Of a DNA stretch of 48,824 nucleotides, positions 18,190 through 31,582 are shown piece by piece. The stretch is taken from assembly GCF_004745945.1 (NCBI RefSeq), contig NZ_SRLE01000018.1:1-48824 (forward strand), given 5' to 3'. The notes beneath the pieces were generated by a model. That model saw only the letters and a list, made by a program, of their open reading frames with translations. It ran no database searches and was not told the origin of the DNA. Positions within the stretch are counted from its first letter, which is position 1. Every line of letters starts with the position of its first letter. A program made the position numbers and the translations under genes. The stretch is from Mangrovimicrobium sediminis (GTDB lineage Bacteria > Pseudomonadota > Gammaproteobacteria > Pseudomonadales > Halieaceae).

Positions 18190-19278
18190 TCAGGTCTCCT
18201 CGGTCAGGTACTGGTATACGGCGTCGGCGTCACCGGCAAAAACCACCTGGTCACGCTTCTTGTCCATCTGGTAGCTGTACATCGGGTCGTAGTAGTCGAC
18301 CAGCAGCGCCTCGATCCAGCCGCGATGCGCGTCCGGATCGCCGCGCTCGTGGGCAACCAGCGCCTCCATGAGCTGTGCATCCAGCGCCTGGTAGCGGGCA
18401 CCGCCCAGGCGGCGCTGGATATTGGCCAGGGACTGGCGCAGGTAGTCGGCAAACTGCGTAAAGCCCTGCTCCTGCCCGTAGTGTTCGCGGCGCTCGTGCA
18501 GGGCGGCGAGAATGTAGTTCTCGAAGGTGTGCTCCACGCGCTGGGCCAGCGTGCTTTGCAGCAGCACCAGCGGTGCGCGCGCCATTGCCTCGCGCAGGTT
18601 CTGCGGCAGGGCCAGCTTGCCGATCAGACGGCTCTCGTCCTCCAGCACCGTGGCCTGTGCCGGGAACCGCTCCGCCTGCTGCAGCAGGCCGGCGGCGATG
18701 CTGTTCTCGAAGCCGATCTGCGCCGGCTGCCCGCCCGGGCGTTTGCCGAAGGCGCTGCCGCGATGGTGGGCCATGCCCTCGAGGTCGAGGCTGTTGGGAA
18801 CGCGCGCCAGCAGCGCGGTCTTGGCGGCGCCGGTGTGGCCGGCGAGCAGGATGAAGCGGCGCTCGCTGCCCTGGGTTTCCAGGGTGTCGATGAGGAAGCG
18901 ACGCATCGCCTTGTAGCCGCCGTGGATGCGCGGGTAGTCGCAACCCGCCTCGCGCATCCACTGCTGGCAGATCTGCGAGCGCAGGCCGCCGCGGAAGCAG
19001 AACAAATAGCCATCGGGATTGCGCCGGGCGAAATCCAGCCAGGCCTCAACCCGCTCCGACTTCACCGCGCCGTGGACCAGGCTGTGGCCGAGGTCGATAG
19101 CCGCCTCCTGGCCCTGCTGCTTGTAGCAGGTGCCGACCAGGGCGCGCTCGTCGTCGGTCATCAATGGCAGGTTGACGGTATTGGGGAAGCTGCCGTGGGC
19201 GAATTCCACCGGCGCGCGGGTGTCCATCATCGGCGCCCCGGCCAGGAACAGGGCGCGGTAGTCCGCGGTATCGCTCAC
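18190..19278 (-). CDS. mnmH: tRNA 2-selenouridine synthase MnmH (SelU/YbbB)
   Basis: Replaces sulfur by selenium in 2-thiouridine at the wobble position of Lys, Glu and Gln tRNAs, using selenophosphate from SelD. The 362 residues have an N-terminal rhodanese domain with catalytic C94 in [10 protein letters not shown], then a P-loop domain with GHTGAAKT at 147-154. The usual second glycine of the P-loop (GxxGxGKT) is Ala here. GTG start at 19278 overlaps the selD stop by 4 bases, so SelD and its consumer are translationally coupled. The transporter genes follow directly. Confidence 0.95.
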   Translation of the reverse strand: MSDTADYRALFLAGAPMMDTRAPVEFAHGSFPNTVNLPLMTDDERALVGTCYKQQGQEAAIDLGHSLVHGAVKSERVEAWLDFARRNPDGYLFCFRGGLRSQICQQWMREAGCDYPRIHGGYKAMRRFLIDTLETQGSERRFILLAGHTGAAKTALLARVPNSLDLEGMAHHRGSAFGKRPGGQPAQIGFENSIAAGLLQQAERFPAQATVLEDESRLIGKLALPQNLREAMARAPLVLLQSTLAQRVEHTFENYILAALHERREHYGQEQGFTQFADYLRQSLANIQRRLGGARYQALDAQLMEALVAHERGDPDAHRGWIEALLVDYYDPMYSYQMDKKRDQVVFAGDADAVYQYLTEET

Positions 19279-20315
19279 GCCAGGACCGTCACCCGCGGGC
19301 CGTCCGCGTGCTCGAGCAGCTCGCCGACCTGCGCAACCACCGCACCGGCCTCGCGCAACAGCGCCTCGACCTCGTCACAGGCCTGCGGCGCCACGGCCAC
19401 CAGCAGGCCGCCGCTGGTCTGCGGGTCGCACAGGACGAGGCGCTGTTCCTCCGCCAGCGGCGCCACGCCGTGCCCGTAGCTGTCGAAGTTGCGCCCGGTG
19501 CCGCCGGGCACCGCGCCCTGGGCCAGGTAGTCGCGGGCCGGCTCGAGTACCGGCAGTGCGTCGAAATCGATACGCGCGGCGAGGTCGGCGCCCTCGCACA
19601 GTTCCAGCAGGTGGCCGAGCAGGCCGAAACCAGTGACATCGGTCAGGGCGCTCACACCGTCGAGTTGCGCCAGCTGCGCGCCCACCTTGTTCAGGGTGCA
19701 CATCCAGTCGCGGGCCAGGGTGGCGTGTTCCGGGCGCAGCAGTTTTTTCTTCTGCGCCGTGGTCAGGATGCCGATGCCCAGGGGCTTGGTCAGGTACAGG
19801 CGGTCGCCGGCGCGGCCCGAGGCGTTGCGGCGCAGGTGTTCGCGGCGCACGCGGCCGGTCACCGCCAGGCCGAAGATCGGCTCCGGCGCGTCGATGCTGT
19901 GCCCGCCGGCCAGGGCGATGCCCGCCTCGGCGCACATGGCGCGGCCGCCGGCGATCACCTGGCCGGCCACCTCGGCGGGCAGTTTGTCCAGCGGCCAGCC
20001 GAGAATGGCGATGGCCATCAGCGGCGCGCCGCCCATGGCGTAAATGTCGCTGATGGCATTGGCCGCGGCGATACGGCCGAAGTCGTAGGGATCGTCGGCG
20101 ATGGGCATGAAGAAGTCGGTGGTGCTGAGGATCACCTCGCCGTTGCCCAGGTCGTAGGCGGCGGCGTCGTCGCGGGTGTGGTTGCCCACCAGCAGGGCCG
20201 GGTCCTCCAGGCCGCTCAGCTGGCCGGCGAGAATGCGGTCCAGTACCGCCGGCGCGATCTTGCAGCCACAGCCCGCGCCGTGGCTGTATTCGGTCAGTTT
20301 GATGGTGTCGCTCAT
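19275..20315 (-). CDS. selD: Selenide, water dikinase SelD (Cys form)
   Basis: Makes selenophosphate from selenide and ATP. The 346 residues begin [19 protein letters not shown], equivalent to the E. coli active site: C16 and K19 here match E. coli C17 and K20. The residue is Cys, not selenocysteine. Downstream are the AIRS-like ATP-binding segments ([18 protein letters not shown] and [11 protein letters not shown]). First gene of a five-gene unit selD-mnmH-binding protein-ATPase-permease with overlaps or one-base gaps throughout. No selA, selB or tRNA-Sec gene is in the window, so selenouridine is the only selenium use that can be seen. Confidence 0.96.
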   Translation of the reverse strand: MSDTIKLTEYSHGAGCGCKIAPAVLDRILAGQLSGLEDPALLVGNHTRDDAAAYDLGNGEVILSTTDFFMPIADDPYDFGRIAAANAISDIYAMGGAPLMAIAILGWPLDKLPAEVAGQVIAGGRAMCAEAGIALAGGHSIDAPEPIFGLAVTGRVRREHLRRNASGRAGDRLYLTKPLGIGILTTAQKKKLLRPEHATLARDWMCTLNKVGAQLAQLDGVSALTDVTGFGLLGHLLELCEGADLAARIDFDALPVLEPARDYLAQGAVPGGTGRNFDSYGHGVAPLAEEQRLVLCDPQTSGGLLVAVAPQACDEVEALLREAGAVVAQVGELLEHADGPRVTVLA

Positions 20316-20356
20316 GTCGCCAGATCAGGGTGGGTTCCGGCCACGGAGTGTACCAC

Positions 20357-21544
20357 CTAAGACGCCTGCGGACTCCCGCGCAGGGTCCACACCAGCAGCA
20401 GGCAGGGCAGGCAGCAGGCGGCCTGGGCGAGGACGATGGCACCCACCGACTCCGGCAACAGGGCCGAGGCGGCGGAGATCAACCCGGCCACGGAGAACTG
20501 CGCGGCGCCGAGCAGGGCCGCGGCGGTGCCGCCGTGCTGGGCGAAGAACTCCATGAAGCAGGCCTGGGTGTTCGGGGTGATGGCGCCCATGGCGCCGATG
20601 GCCAGCATCATCGCCGGCAGGAACAGCCACAGCTGCGGCGCGAAACTGGTCACCAGCAGCAACAGCACGATGCCCACAGCCTGCGCGGTGAGCCCCCAGC
20701 GCAGGATGCGCTCCGGCGGGAAGTGGCGCAGCAGGGCGCGGTTGCCGAGGTTGGCGACCATCATCAGCACCACGTTGGCGCCGAAATAGATGGAGAACAT
20801 ACCGGGGCTGGCGCCGAAATGGCCCTGGTAGATGAACGAGGCGTGGGTGATGAACAGCAGCATCACCGCGAAACACAGGCTCTGCAGCACCATGAAGCGC
20901 ATTGCGGGGCGGGTGGCGAACACCGCGCGGTAGCGCTGCCACACCGAGACCGCGGCGCTGTGCGCGGGTTGCGGCGCCGCCCCGCGGAATACCACCGGCG
21001 GCAGCAGGACGACCAGCAGGCAGGCGTAGCAGAACAGGAAGACGAAGATGGCGCGCCAGCCCAGCCCGGTGAGGATCATGCTGCCCAGCCCCGGCGCCAC
21101 CGCCGGGGCGATGATCATGATCAGGCCGATCAGGCTGAAGAAGCGCGCCGCCTCGACGCCGGAGAGCCGGTCGCGCACGATGGCCGGCACACACACTGTC
21201 GCCCAGCCGCCGCCGAATGCCTGCAGCGCACGCAGGGCCAGCAGGTAGTTCACGTGATCGACCAGGCTGATCAGCGCACTGGCCACGCCGAAGATCGCCA
21301 GTCCCGCCAGCATCACGCGCTTGCGACCCACCCGGTCGGACAGCGGCCCGGCCACCAGTTGCCCGATGGCGAGGGTGAACACGTACAGGGAGATGGACAG
21401 GCCGACGGTGTGCACGTCGCTGGCGAGATCCGCGGCCATGGCCGGGAACGCGGGCAGGTAGGTGTCGATTGCAAGCGGGCCGAGGGCCATGGTCATGGCC
21501 AACAGCAGCGCAATACCGAAATGCAACGGTTCGCCGTCGTTCAC
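20357..21544 (-). CDS. Bcr/CflA-family MFS drug exporter
   Basis: Proton-driven major-facilitator efflux protein of the drug:H+ antiporter-1 type. The 395 residues have about 12 hydrophobic segments, the IDTYLPAFPAMAADL opening typical of Bcr/CflA proteins, and motif A GPLSDRVGRKR at 66-76. GTG start at 21544 behind GAGG. It lies 41 bases upstream of selD in the same orientation, so read-through into the selenium operon is possible, but a functional link is not evident. Confidence 0.88.
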   Translation of the reverse strand: MNDGEPLHFGIALLLAMTMALGPLAIDTYLPAFPAMAADLASDVHTVGLSISLYVFTLAIGQLVAGPLSDRVGRKRVMLAGLAIFGVASALISLVDHVNYLLALRALQAFGGGWATVCVPAIVRDRLSGVEAARFFSLIGLIMIIAPAVAPGLGSMILTGLGWRAIFVFLFCYACLLVVLLPPVVFRGAAPQPAHSAAVSVWQRYRAVFATRPAMRFMVLQSLCFAVMLLFITHASFIYQGHFGASPGMFSIYFGANVVLMMVANLGNRALLRHFPPERILRWGLTAQAVGIVLLLLVTSFAPQLWLFLPAMMLAIGAMGAITPNTQACFMEFFAQHGGTAAALLGAAQFSVAGLISAASALLPESVGAIVLAQAACCLPCLLLVWTLRGSPQAS

Positions 21545-21628
21545 GGGATACCTCGAGAGGGGGATAGCGGGGAGGGCGACCGCGGGGCCGCCCGGTGTCT
21601 CAGGGTAACACGCGAGCGGGGGCCGTTG

Positions 21629-22540
21629 TCAGCCCGCCGCGGCAATCTCCTCGGTGCTGGGGGTCTCGCGGGCGTCGTCGGCGTGCAGTTGTTCCAGCGC
21701 CGCGCGAATCAGCACACTGGCGCGGGCACCGCGCTCGGGCACCACGGTCTTGCCGCCGATCAGGGCGCGCAGGGGGAAGCCGCTCTCCGGCGGCGAGGCG
21801 TCGCTGAGGGCGTCGGTCAGGGCCTCGTAGAGGCGGCCGACGACGACGGCGGCACCGGGTTCATCAGTCTCAGGCAGCACCAGGATGAACTTGTCGCCGA
21901 CGTAGCGGCAGGCGAAGTCCGAGGAGCGCTGCAGACAGCGTTCCACACCCTTGGCGGCGGCCTGCAGGCAGCGCTCGGCCACCGCCGCGCCGCGCCCGGT
22001 GCGCAGTTCGGGCAGGCCGAGAATATCCGCGGCGAGCAGCGAGATCGGCCGCTGGGCGCGCACCGCGCGGCCCAGTTCGCGGTCCAGGTATTCGCGGAAG
22101 TAGCGTTTGTTGGGCAGGCGCGTGGTCTCGTCGACGATCGCCAGGGCTGACAGCCGGCGCAGGCGGGCCTGCAGGCGCAGGGTGTTCTGTACCCGGGCGC
22201 GCAGGATGTCCTCGTCCGCGGGCAGCGCGATGAAGTCCCGGCTGCCGGCTTTCAGGCAGTGTGTCTCGATGAGCTTGCTCTTGTTGATGGAGACGACGAT
22301 GCTGGGGATGTCCTCCAGGCGCATGTCGTGTTCAACCGTCGACAGGTGGGCCATATAGCTCTCCTTGTCGATGCGCATGATCAGCAGGTCATTCTCCAGG
22401 TGCGACCACTCCTCGCGGGTGGGCAACGCCTGCACGTGTAGCACCTCGCAGTCCTTTTCCAGTTGCTCCTTGAGTAGCGTGGTGTGCTCGTCCGCCTGGG
22501 CGACCAGCAGGATGGTGCTGCGATAGTACAGGGATTGCAT
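21629..22540 (-). CDS. Degenerate receiver-GGDEF protein (catalytically dead diguanylate cyclase homologue)
   Basis: Same architecture and length (303 residues) as the adjacent REC-GGDEF cyclase, but both sites are lost. In the receiver half the phospho-acceptor Asp position is R56 (LLIMRID) and the conserved Lys is L106 (FIALP). In the cyclase half the active loop is VGDKF (214-218) instead of GGDEF/GGEEF, and the metal-binding DxD is ADIL, keeping only D172. The I-site pattern is also not preserved as RxxD (RSSD at 205-208 is possible). It probably acts as a protein or c-di-GMP-binding partner. ATG at 22540; last gene of the hybrid-kinase operon, 88 bases after the active cyclase. Confidence 0.8.
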   Translation of the reverse strand: MQSLYYRSTILLVAQADEHTTLLKEQLEKDCEVLHVQALPTREEWSHLENDLLIMRIDKESYMAHLSTVEHDMRLEDIPSIVVSINKSKLIETHCLKAGSRDFIALPADEDILRARVQNTLRLQARLRRLSALAIVDETTRLPNKRYFREYLDRELGRAVRAQRPISLLAADILGLPELRTGRGAAVAERCLQAAAKGVERCLQRSSDFACRYVGDKFILVLPETDEPGAAVVVGRLYEALTDALSDASPPESGFPLRALIGGKTVVPERGARASVLIRAALEQLHADDARETPSTEEIAAAG

Positions 22541-22628
22541 AAACTCATACTCCGGAGTTTGAGAGACCGCGACAAGAAAGACATCGGCCGCACGCGGGGC
22601 CAACTTTATACCTGTGTAAAAAGCTCGG

Positions 22629-23552
22629 CTAAACCACCTTCGCCAGCATGTCCTGGTGCGCCGAGGCGCAGTTGCGGCCGGCATTCTTGGCGGCGTACAG
22701 GGCCTGGTCCGCGGCCTGCAGCAGCGTGGCCGGGCCGCCCTCGCCCTCCACCGGCACCTGCGCGATCATGCCCGCGCTGATAGTCACCACGCCGAGCTCG
22801 GAACCCTCGTGGACGATGCCCTGCTCCACGACCAGTTCCTGCAGGCGACGGGTCCAGCCGACTACCTGCTCGGCGTCCATGCCGGGCAGGATGATGGCGA
22901 ACTCCTCGCCGCCGTAGCGCGCCACCAGGTCCGAGGCGCGCCGCGCGCTCTGCCGCATGCAGCCGGCGAGCCGCGCCAGGCACTCGTCGCCGCGGGTGTG
23001 GCCGTAGGTATCGTTGAAGCGCTTGAAGTGATCGACATCGAGCATGATCAGGGCCAGCGGCGCTCTGTCGCGCATGGCGCGGAACCACTCCTGCTCGAGC
23101 CGCTCGTCAAACTGCCGGCGGTTGGCCAGGCCGGTCAGCGGGTCGACCGCGGCGAGATTCTTCAGCCGGTCGGTCATGGTCTTGATGGCCAGCTGGTTGC
23201 GCACCCGGGCGCGGGTTACCGCCGGGCTGAACGGCTTGGAGATGAAGTCGGCGCCGCCGGCGCCCAGGGCCTCCAGCTGGACTTCCTCGGACTCGTGCCC
23301 GGTAACGAAGATGATCGGCGTATCCGCCCACTCCGGTTCGCGCTTTACCGCGCGGCAGACTTCGATGCCGTTCATGCCCTCCAGGTCTATGTCCAGCAGC
23401 AGGACATCGACAGGCTGCTGCCGCATCAACTCCAGCGCTTCCTCGCCGGACAGTGCAAAGCTCACCTCCAGTCCCTCGCGGCGCAGCATGGAGGAGAGCA
23501 CCAGCACGCACTGGGGCGAGTCGTCGACAATCATTACCCGTTTGCAGTGCAT
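22629..23552 (-). CDS. Response regulator with diguanylate cyclase output (REC-GGDEF)
   Basis: Makes cyclic di-GMP when phosphorylated, as in WspR/PleD-like proteins. The 307 residues contain a receiver with acidic D10/D11, phospho-acceptor D54 (LLLDIDLEG) and K106 (SKPF), then a GGDEF domain with DxD (D172, D174), GGEEF at 214-218 and an RxxD inhibitory site at 205-208, five residues before the active loop. It should therefore be active and product-inhibited. ATG at 23552 lies inside the end of the hybrid-kinase gene (19-base overlap), which makes that kinase its probable phosphodonor. Confidence 0.92.
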   Translation of the reverse strand: MHCKRVMIVDDSPQCVLVLSSMLRREGLEVSFALSGEEALELMRQQPVDVLLLDIDLEGMNGIEVCRAVKREPEWADTPIIFVTGHESEEVQLEALGAGGADFISKPFSPAVTRARVRNQLAIKTMTDRLKNLAAVDPLTGLANRRQFDERLEQEWFRAMRDRAPLALIMLDVDHFKRFNDTYGHTRGDECLARLAGCMRQSARRASDLVARYGGEEFAIILPGMDAEQVVGWTRRLQELVVEQGIVHEGSELGVVTISAGMIAQVPVEGEGGPATLLQAADQALYAAKNAGRNCASAHQDMLAKVV

Positions 23553-26500
23553 ACCTGGGGGTCCTCCTCGGTAGCCGTCAGCACCAGCGTCAGGGCCTCG
23601 TCGAAATCGAGCCGGCGAATCGCACCCTGCAACGGGCCGAACACCTCGGGCCGCAGGCCCACCTGCAGTACACCCTCGTTGCGGTCCCACAGGTGGTAGG
23701 CCTCGATCTCGCGCGCGGCCAGTGCCAGGCGCAGCTTGTTGAGCACTTCCAGGACGCGTTCCGCCTGCAGGTTGCGGGCGCCGTCCTCGCTCGGCTCGGA
23801 CACCTCTTCCAGGGGCGGCAGCTGTTCCTCGTAGCCCTCGCGGAAGGTGGTGATCTCGCGCAACATGTCCTCCACCAGCGAACCGCGTTCACCGCCGGCG
23901 CCGGTGCGCAGGGCGATCTCCAGCTGCTGGCAGGCCTCGCGCACGCCCATGGCGCCGGCCAGCCCGGCATTGCCGGCGGTGCGGTGAACGCGCTTGGACA
24001 GGTTTTCCGTGGTCTCGTCGTCGAGGTCGTCGCGGAACTGGGGCCCGTCGAAATACTGCAGCTCCGCGAGGAAACCGTTGACCACCGAGTGCAGCAGGCG
24101 GCGGTCGCCGGCGGCGCGGTACAGCGCGCGCTCGAAATCGAAGCGCTGTATTTCCATTTTCTCCGGGGCGGGTGTCTGGCTGACCAGGCGCACCGGCTGC
24201 TCCGCGGGCACCCGGGCGCGCCGCACCTGGCCGACCAGCGAGCGCACCTTGCGCACCAGGTCATCCGGGTCGAAGGGCTTGGGAATGAATTCGTTCATGC
24301 CCGAGGCCAGCGCCTTGCGCCGCTCCTCGGCGAGGGCGTCTGCGGTCAGGGCGACGATGGGCAGCGACAGGCCGAGCTCGCCGCGAATCTTGCTGGCGGC
24401 GGTAAGACCGTCCATGACCGGCATCTGGATGTCCATTAACACGATGTCGTAATGGCGCTCGCTATCGCGCAGGCGCTCGACCGCCTCCTTGCCGTTCATG
24501 CAGTTGTCGACCAGTGCGCCCTCGCGACCGAGGATCTTGCCGGCGACTTCGAGGTTCAGTTCGGCGTCGTCGACCAGCAGCACGCGGATACCCTGCAGGC
24601 GGTGATCGCAGCCGTTGCAATCGCCCTGGGTACACTCGCGCCGGCCGGGCACGGCACCGGCGTTCATCTGCGCCACGGCGCAGGTGACCCGGTCGAACAG
24701 CCCGGAGGCACTCACCGGTTTCTGGATGAACGCGTGCACCGGCAGGTCGCCGCTGGACTCCTGCAACTGCAGGATGTCCGAGGCGGACACCAGGATCGCC
24801 GCCGGCATCTGGTCTTCGCCGATGACCTCGCGGGCGCGGTCCAGCGCCTGCACCCCCTCCATGTCGCCGAGGTGCCAGTCCAGCACCATGCAGTCGTAGG
24901 CGTCACCGGCATTGAAGCGCTCCAGCATGCGCTCCTGCACCTGTGCACCGCTGGAGGCGCCGTCCACCTCCCAGCCCAGGCCCTTGCCGATCTGGATGAC
25001 AGCGTGCAACTGCTTGATGTCGTCCTCGGCCACCAGCACCTTGAGGCCGCTGAAACCGCGCTCGATGCAGATGTCGCGCAGGTCCGCCTCGGAGGCCGGG
25101 TCGAGATCGACCTCGAACCAGAAGCAGCTGCCGAAGCCTACCTCGCTCTCCACGCCGATCTTGCCGTTCATCATCTCCACCAGCTTGCTGCAGATGGCCA
25201 GGCCAAGGCCGGTGCCGCCGTACTTGCGGGTAGTGGAGCTGTCCGCCTGGGTAAACGGCAGGAACAGGCGGAAACGCGCCTCGTCGGGCACACCGATACC
25301 GGTATCGTGCACTTCCACGCGCAGGCGACAGCGCTCGTTCCCGAGGTCGCTGATATGCGCGTGCAGGCGCACCTCGCCATTGCCGGTGAACTTGATCGCG
25401 TTGCTGAGGAAATTGAGGGTGACCTGGCGCAGTTTCTGCGGGTCGCCGAGCAGGGTGTCCACCCCCTTCGGGTTATCGTTGTGCACGGAGAACTTCAGGC
25501 CCTTGCCCTCGGCCTCCGAGCGCAGCAACTTGTCGAACTCCGCCAGCATGTCGGACAGGCTGAACGGACGCCGGTCCAGGTTCATCTCACCGGCCTCGAT
25601 TTTCGAGATATCCAGGATGTCGTTGACGATGGCCAGCAGGTTCTCGCCGGCGAGCTGGATCTTGGCGATGCTCTCGCGCTGCTCAACGTCCAGACTGGTG
25701 AGGCTGAGCAGGTGGGAGATACCCAGCAGCGCATTCAGCGGCGTGCGGATCTCGTGGCTCATATTGGCCAGGAAGATGCTCTTCGCCTCGCTGGCCAGGA
25801 ACGCCTTGGTGGATTCCGCCTTCAACGCGCGGTTGACCCGGGCCAGTTCGTCGTGGGCCTTCTTCAGGTCGGTGACGTCGATGGCCACCACCAGGTAACC
25901 GTTGAGTTCGGCGTCCACCAGGTCCGGGATCACGTGCAGCATGACATGGCTTTCGCCGGTGACCGGCGCGCTGATCACTTCTTCCAGCACCAGCGATTCC
26001 CCGCGGCGGTGGGCATTGCGGGCGCGGTTCAGGTAGTCGCGGCAGTTGTCGCCGAGCACCTCTTCGATGGTCGGCTGCTCCGGGTCGAAGTCGTTTTTCT
26101 CCAGCCAGCGACGCAGGTTCTCGTTGACCAGCTTCGGCTTGAAGGACTTGTCCCAGTAGCTCACCCAACCGGGCAGGTGGTGGGCGATGGAGTCCATGAA
26201 CATCTCGCGGCTGGCCAGCAGCTGTTCGCGCTGGATGGCCACGCTGTTGTCCAGGATCGAGACCGCCGCACCGCGGAAGCGGCCGCGGCTGTCGAATTCG
26301 CTCTGCGCATTGAGCAGCACCGGCCGGGTGCCGCCGTCGCGCTGGTTGAGGTCGAGTTCCATGTCGCGCAGCGGTGTGCCATCGAGCATGTCCGCACGTC
26401 GCTCCACCAGCTTGCGGTGCGAGGCCTCGGTGAACAGGTGGGAAATGGGCAGCTTGCCCTCCACGTCCTCGCGCTCACACTCGATCCAGTTCAGGCCGGT

Positions 26501-27625
26501 CTCGTTGATGGAGCGGATGGTCCCGTTGTTATCCACGCTGATAAACGCGCAGGGCGCGGTGTCGTGCAGGGTCCGCGTGTAGCGCGCGAAGCGCGCGTGC
26601 GCGATGTCACCCTGCGCGCGGCGGTAGCTGGCGAAGGACAGGAACAGCAGCGGCAGCAGGCACAGCAGCGCGGACTTGCGCAGGGCATCGACACGGATCT
26701 GCTGCAGGGTCGCCGGCCGCACGCGGGAGATCAGCGATACGCCCAGTTCACCCTCCAGTCCGCCGAGACGCGCGTCGCCCTCCACGTCGCTCCAGGTGTA
26801 CAGCCCCGATTCCAGCTTGGCCGCACCCTGGCTGAGGCCGCGCACACGATCCCAGAGCTGGGGATACAGCGCCGACAGACGCACCGAGGGCGTTTCCGCC
26901 TGGCTGCCGCCGTGTCGCGCGCGATTCATGCTGAGGATCAGGCCGGACTGGTCGACCAGGAAGTGGTCGGCGGTATCCCCCGCCGCCCGCGTCAGGTACT
27001 GCACCGTGGCGCTGAAATCGACGTCGAGGACGATCACCCCACTGGGGCGGTGATCCGCGCTGAACAGGCGGGTGGCGATACGCAGCACCGGCACCTGTGA
27101 CCCCAGCGGGCCGACGCTGTCCGCCACCCCCAGGGGATATACGCGGAATTCGCCGAAGGCCAGCCCGCGCGCCTCCATGAATTCGGCCTGGCGGCTGCGG
27201 TTGATCAACTGCTCCGCGGGCACCACCTGCAGCGAGCCCAGGGAGTTGCGCTGTACGCGGATGCGCTCGTGGCCCTCCGAGTCCATGAAAATGACCTGCA
27301 GGTATTCCGCGTTGCTGGCCATCAGCGCGCGAATGTCGGCGATGGCCGGCAGCATCGCCTGGCCGGCCTCCGGCGCCTGGCCGGCGCGCGCGGGGTTTTG
27401 CAGGGACAGGCTGAAGACGTGGTTCTTGGACAGGCTGACCTGCTCGTTGACCAGCGCCCGGGCGCGCGCCATCTGGCGCCGCTCGTCATCCAGCAGTTCG
27501 CTCTCGTGCTGGCGGATCTCCTGCTGCGCGAACACCACACCGAGTGCCAGGAACGCGAGCACGGGCAGCGCAAGGTAGCGCAGCATGCGTGGCACGATCT
27601 TCTCTTCGGGGTCTAGTCTGGGCAT
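23534..27625 (-). CDS. Hybrid sensor histidine kinase (sensor-PAS-PAS-HisKA-HATPase-REC-REC-HPt)
   Basis: Membrane phosphorelay kinase of 1363 residues. TM1 is at about 15-34, a periplasmic Cache-like sensor at 35-315 and TM2 at 316-334. Two PAS-like regions (350-465, 470-590) precede HisKA with H624 (NMSHEIRTPLN), the ATPase domain (N-box SNAIKFT, DTGIGV, GGTGLGLA), receiver 1 with D916, receiver 2 with D1065 and HPt with H1214 (KRVHRTAGNAG). All phosphorelay residues are present. The linker between receivers is Cys-rich (C998, C1003, C1006, H1008). The start at 27625 follows AGAGGA. A sigma-28-type promoter lies at 27746-27772. It overlaps the REC-GGDEF gene, suggesting control of c-di-GMP. 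Confidence 0.92.
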   Translation of the reverse strand: MPRLDPEEKIVPRMLRYLALPVLAFLALGVVFAQQEIRQHESELLDDERRQMARARALVNEQVSLSKNHVFSLSLQNPARAGQAPEAGQAMLPAIADIRALMASNAEYLQVIFMDSEGHERIRVQRNSLGSLQVVPAEQLINRSRQAEFMEARGLAFGEFRVYPLGVADSVGPLGSQVPVLRIATRLFSADHRPSGVIVLDVDFSATVQYLTRAAGDTADHFLVDQSGLILSMNRARHGGSQAETPSVRLSALYPQLWDRVRGLSQGAAKLESGLYTWSDVEGDARLGGLEGELGVSLISRVRPATLQQIRVDALRKSALLCLLPLLFLSFASYRRAQGDIAHARFARYTRTLHDTAPCAFISVDNNGTIRSINETGLNWIECEREDVEGKLPISHLFTEASHRKLVERRADMLDGTPLRDMELDLNQRDGGTRPVLLNAQSEFDSRGRFRGAAVSILDNSVAIQREQLLASREMFMDSIAHHLPGWVSYWDKSFKPKLVNENLRRWLEKNDFDPEQPTIEEVLGDNCRDYLNRARNAHRRGESLVLEEVISAPVTGESHVMLHVIPDLVDAELNGYLVVAIDVTDLKKAHDELARVNRALKAESTKAFLASEAKSIFLANMSHEIRTPLNALLGISHLLSLTSLDVEQRESIAKIQLAGENLLAIVNDILDISKIEAGEMNLDRRPFSLSDMLAEFDKLLRSEAEGKGLKFSVHNDNPKGVDTLLGDPQKLRQVTLNFLSNAIKFTGNGEVRLHAHISDLGNERCRLRVEVHDTGIGVPDEARFRLFLPFTQADSSTTRKYGGTGLGLAICSKLVEMMNGKIGVESEVGFGSCFWFEVDLDPASEADLRDICIERGFSGLKVLVAEDDIKQLHAVIQIGKGLGWEVDGASSGAQVQERMLERFNAGDAYDCMVLDWHLGDMEGVQALDRAREVIGEDQMPAAILVSASDILQLQESSGDLPVHAFIQKPVSASGLFDRVTCAVAQMNAGAVPGRRECTQGDCNGCDHRLQGIRVLLVDDAELNLEVAGKILGREGALVDNCMNGKEAVERLRDSERHYDIVLMDIQMPVMDGLTAASKIRGELGLSLPIVALTADALAEERRKALASGMNEFIPKPFDPDDLVRKVRSLVGQVRRARVPAEQPVRLVSQTPAPEKMEIQRFDFERALYRAAGDRRLLHSVVNGFLAELQYFDGPQFRDDLDDETTENLSKRVHRTAGNAGLAGAMGVREACQQLEIALRTGAGGERGSLVEDMLREITTFREGYEEQLPPLEEVSEPSEDGARNLQAERVLEVLNKLRLALAAREIEAYHLWDRNEGVLQVGLRPEVFGPLQGAIRRLDFDEALTLVLTATEEDPQVCTANG

Positions 27626-27745
27626 CGCGTCCTCTCGCAGGTAGATACCGGCTCGGGCACGGGGTTCACGGCTGTCAGCCCGGGGGGATTGCGCTGCGCG
27701 ACTGCCGCGCTCCCTGGCTCGCCTGACCGTACACGATCAGTCTCG

Positions 27746-27772
27746 CTATCGGCGCGATTGGGGCGAACTTTA
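27746..27772 (-). promoter_or_regulatory. FliA (sigma-28) promoter for the hybrid kinase/REC-GGDEF operon
   Basis: On the minus strand -35 TAAAGTTC (27765-27772), exactly 11 bases, then -10 GCCGATAG (27746-27753). This differs from the consensus TAAAGTTT-N11-GCCGATAA at two positions. It lies about 120 bases before the kinase start codon, leaving a long leader. Confidence 0.75.
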
Positions 27773-27819
27773 GCGGGGTTAAGCGGGGTTCTGGCTGTAT
27801 CTGGGGATGCGGGGGCCGC

Positions 27820-31344
<3,525 letters not shown>

Positions 31345-31582
31345 CAGCGGACGTCCGCGAGCCAGGTTATTGTTTCGCCTTCCCTGATTTCGGCCCTGCT
31401 TCCAGCCCCGATACCCGGTGCCCTGCCGGGTCTACCGCGCGGCCGGGTCACGCCCGCCGCACAGACAGAGAAAGCTGCCGACCGGCGTTCGCGCCAGCCA
31501 TTTTCATTCCCGTTATTCCGCCTAGAGTACGCGAAACAGCGGTATTTTCAATCACGTTGCCGCAGCGACCGGGGGAAACCAC

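Noticed and set aside
31345-31582. FliA-type promoter in front of the upstream hybrid kinase
   Set aside because: GCCGAAAT is present on the minus strand but nothing like TAAAG occurs at the right distance.
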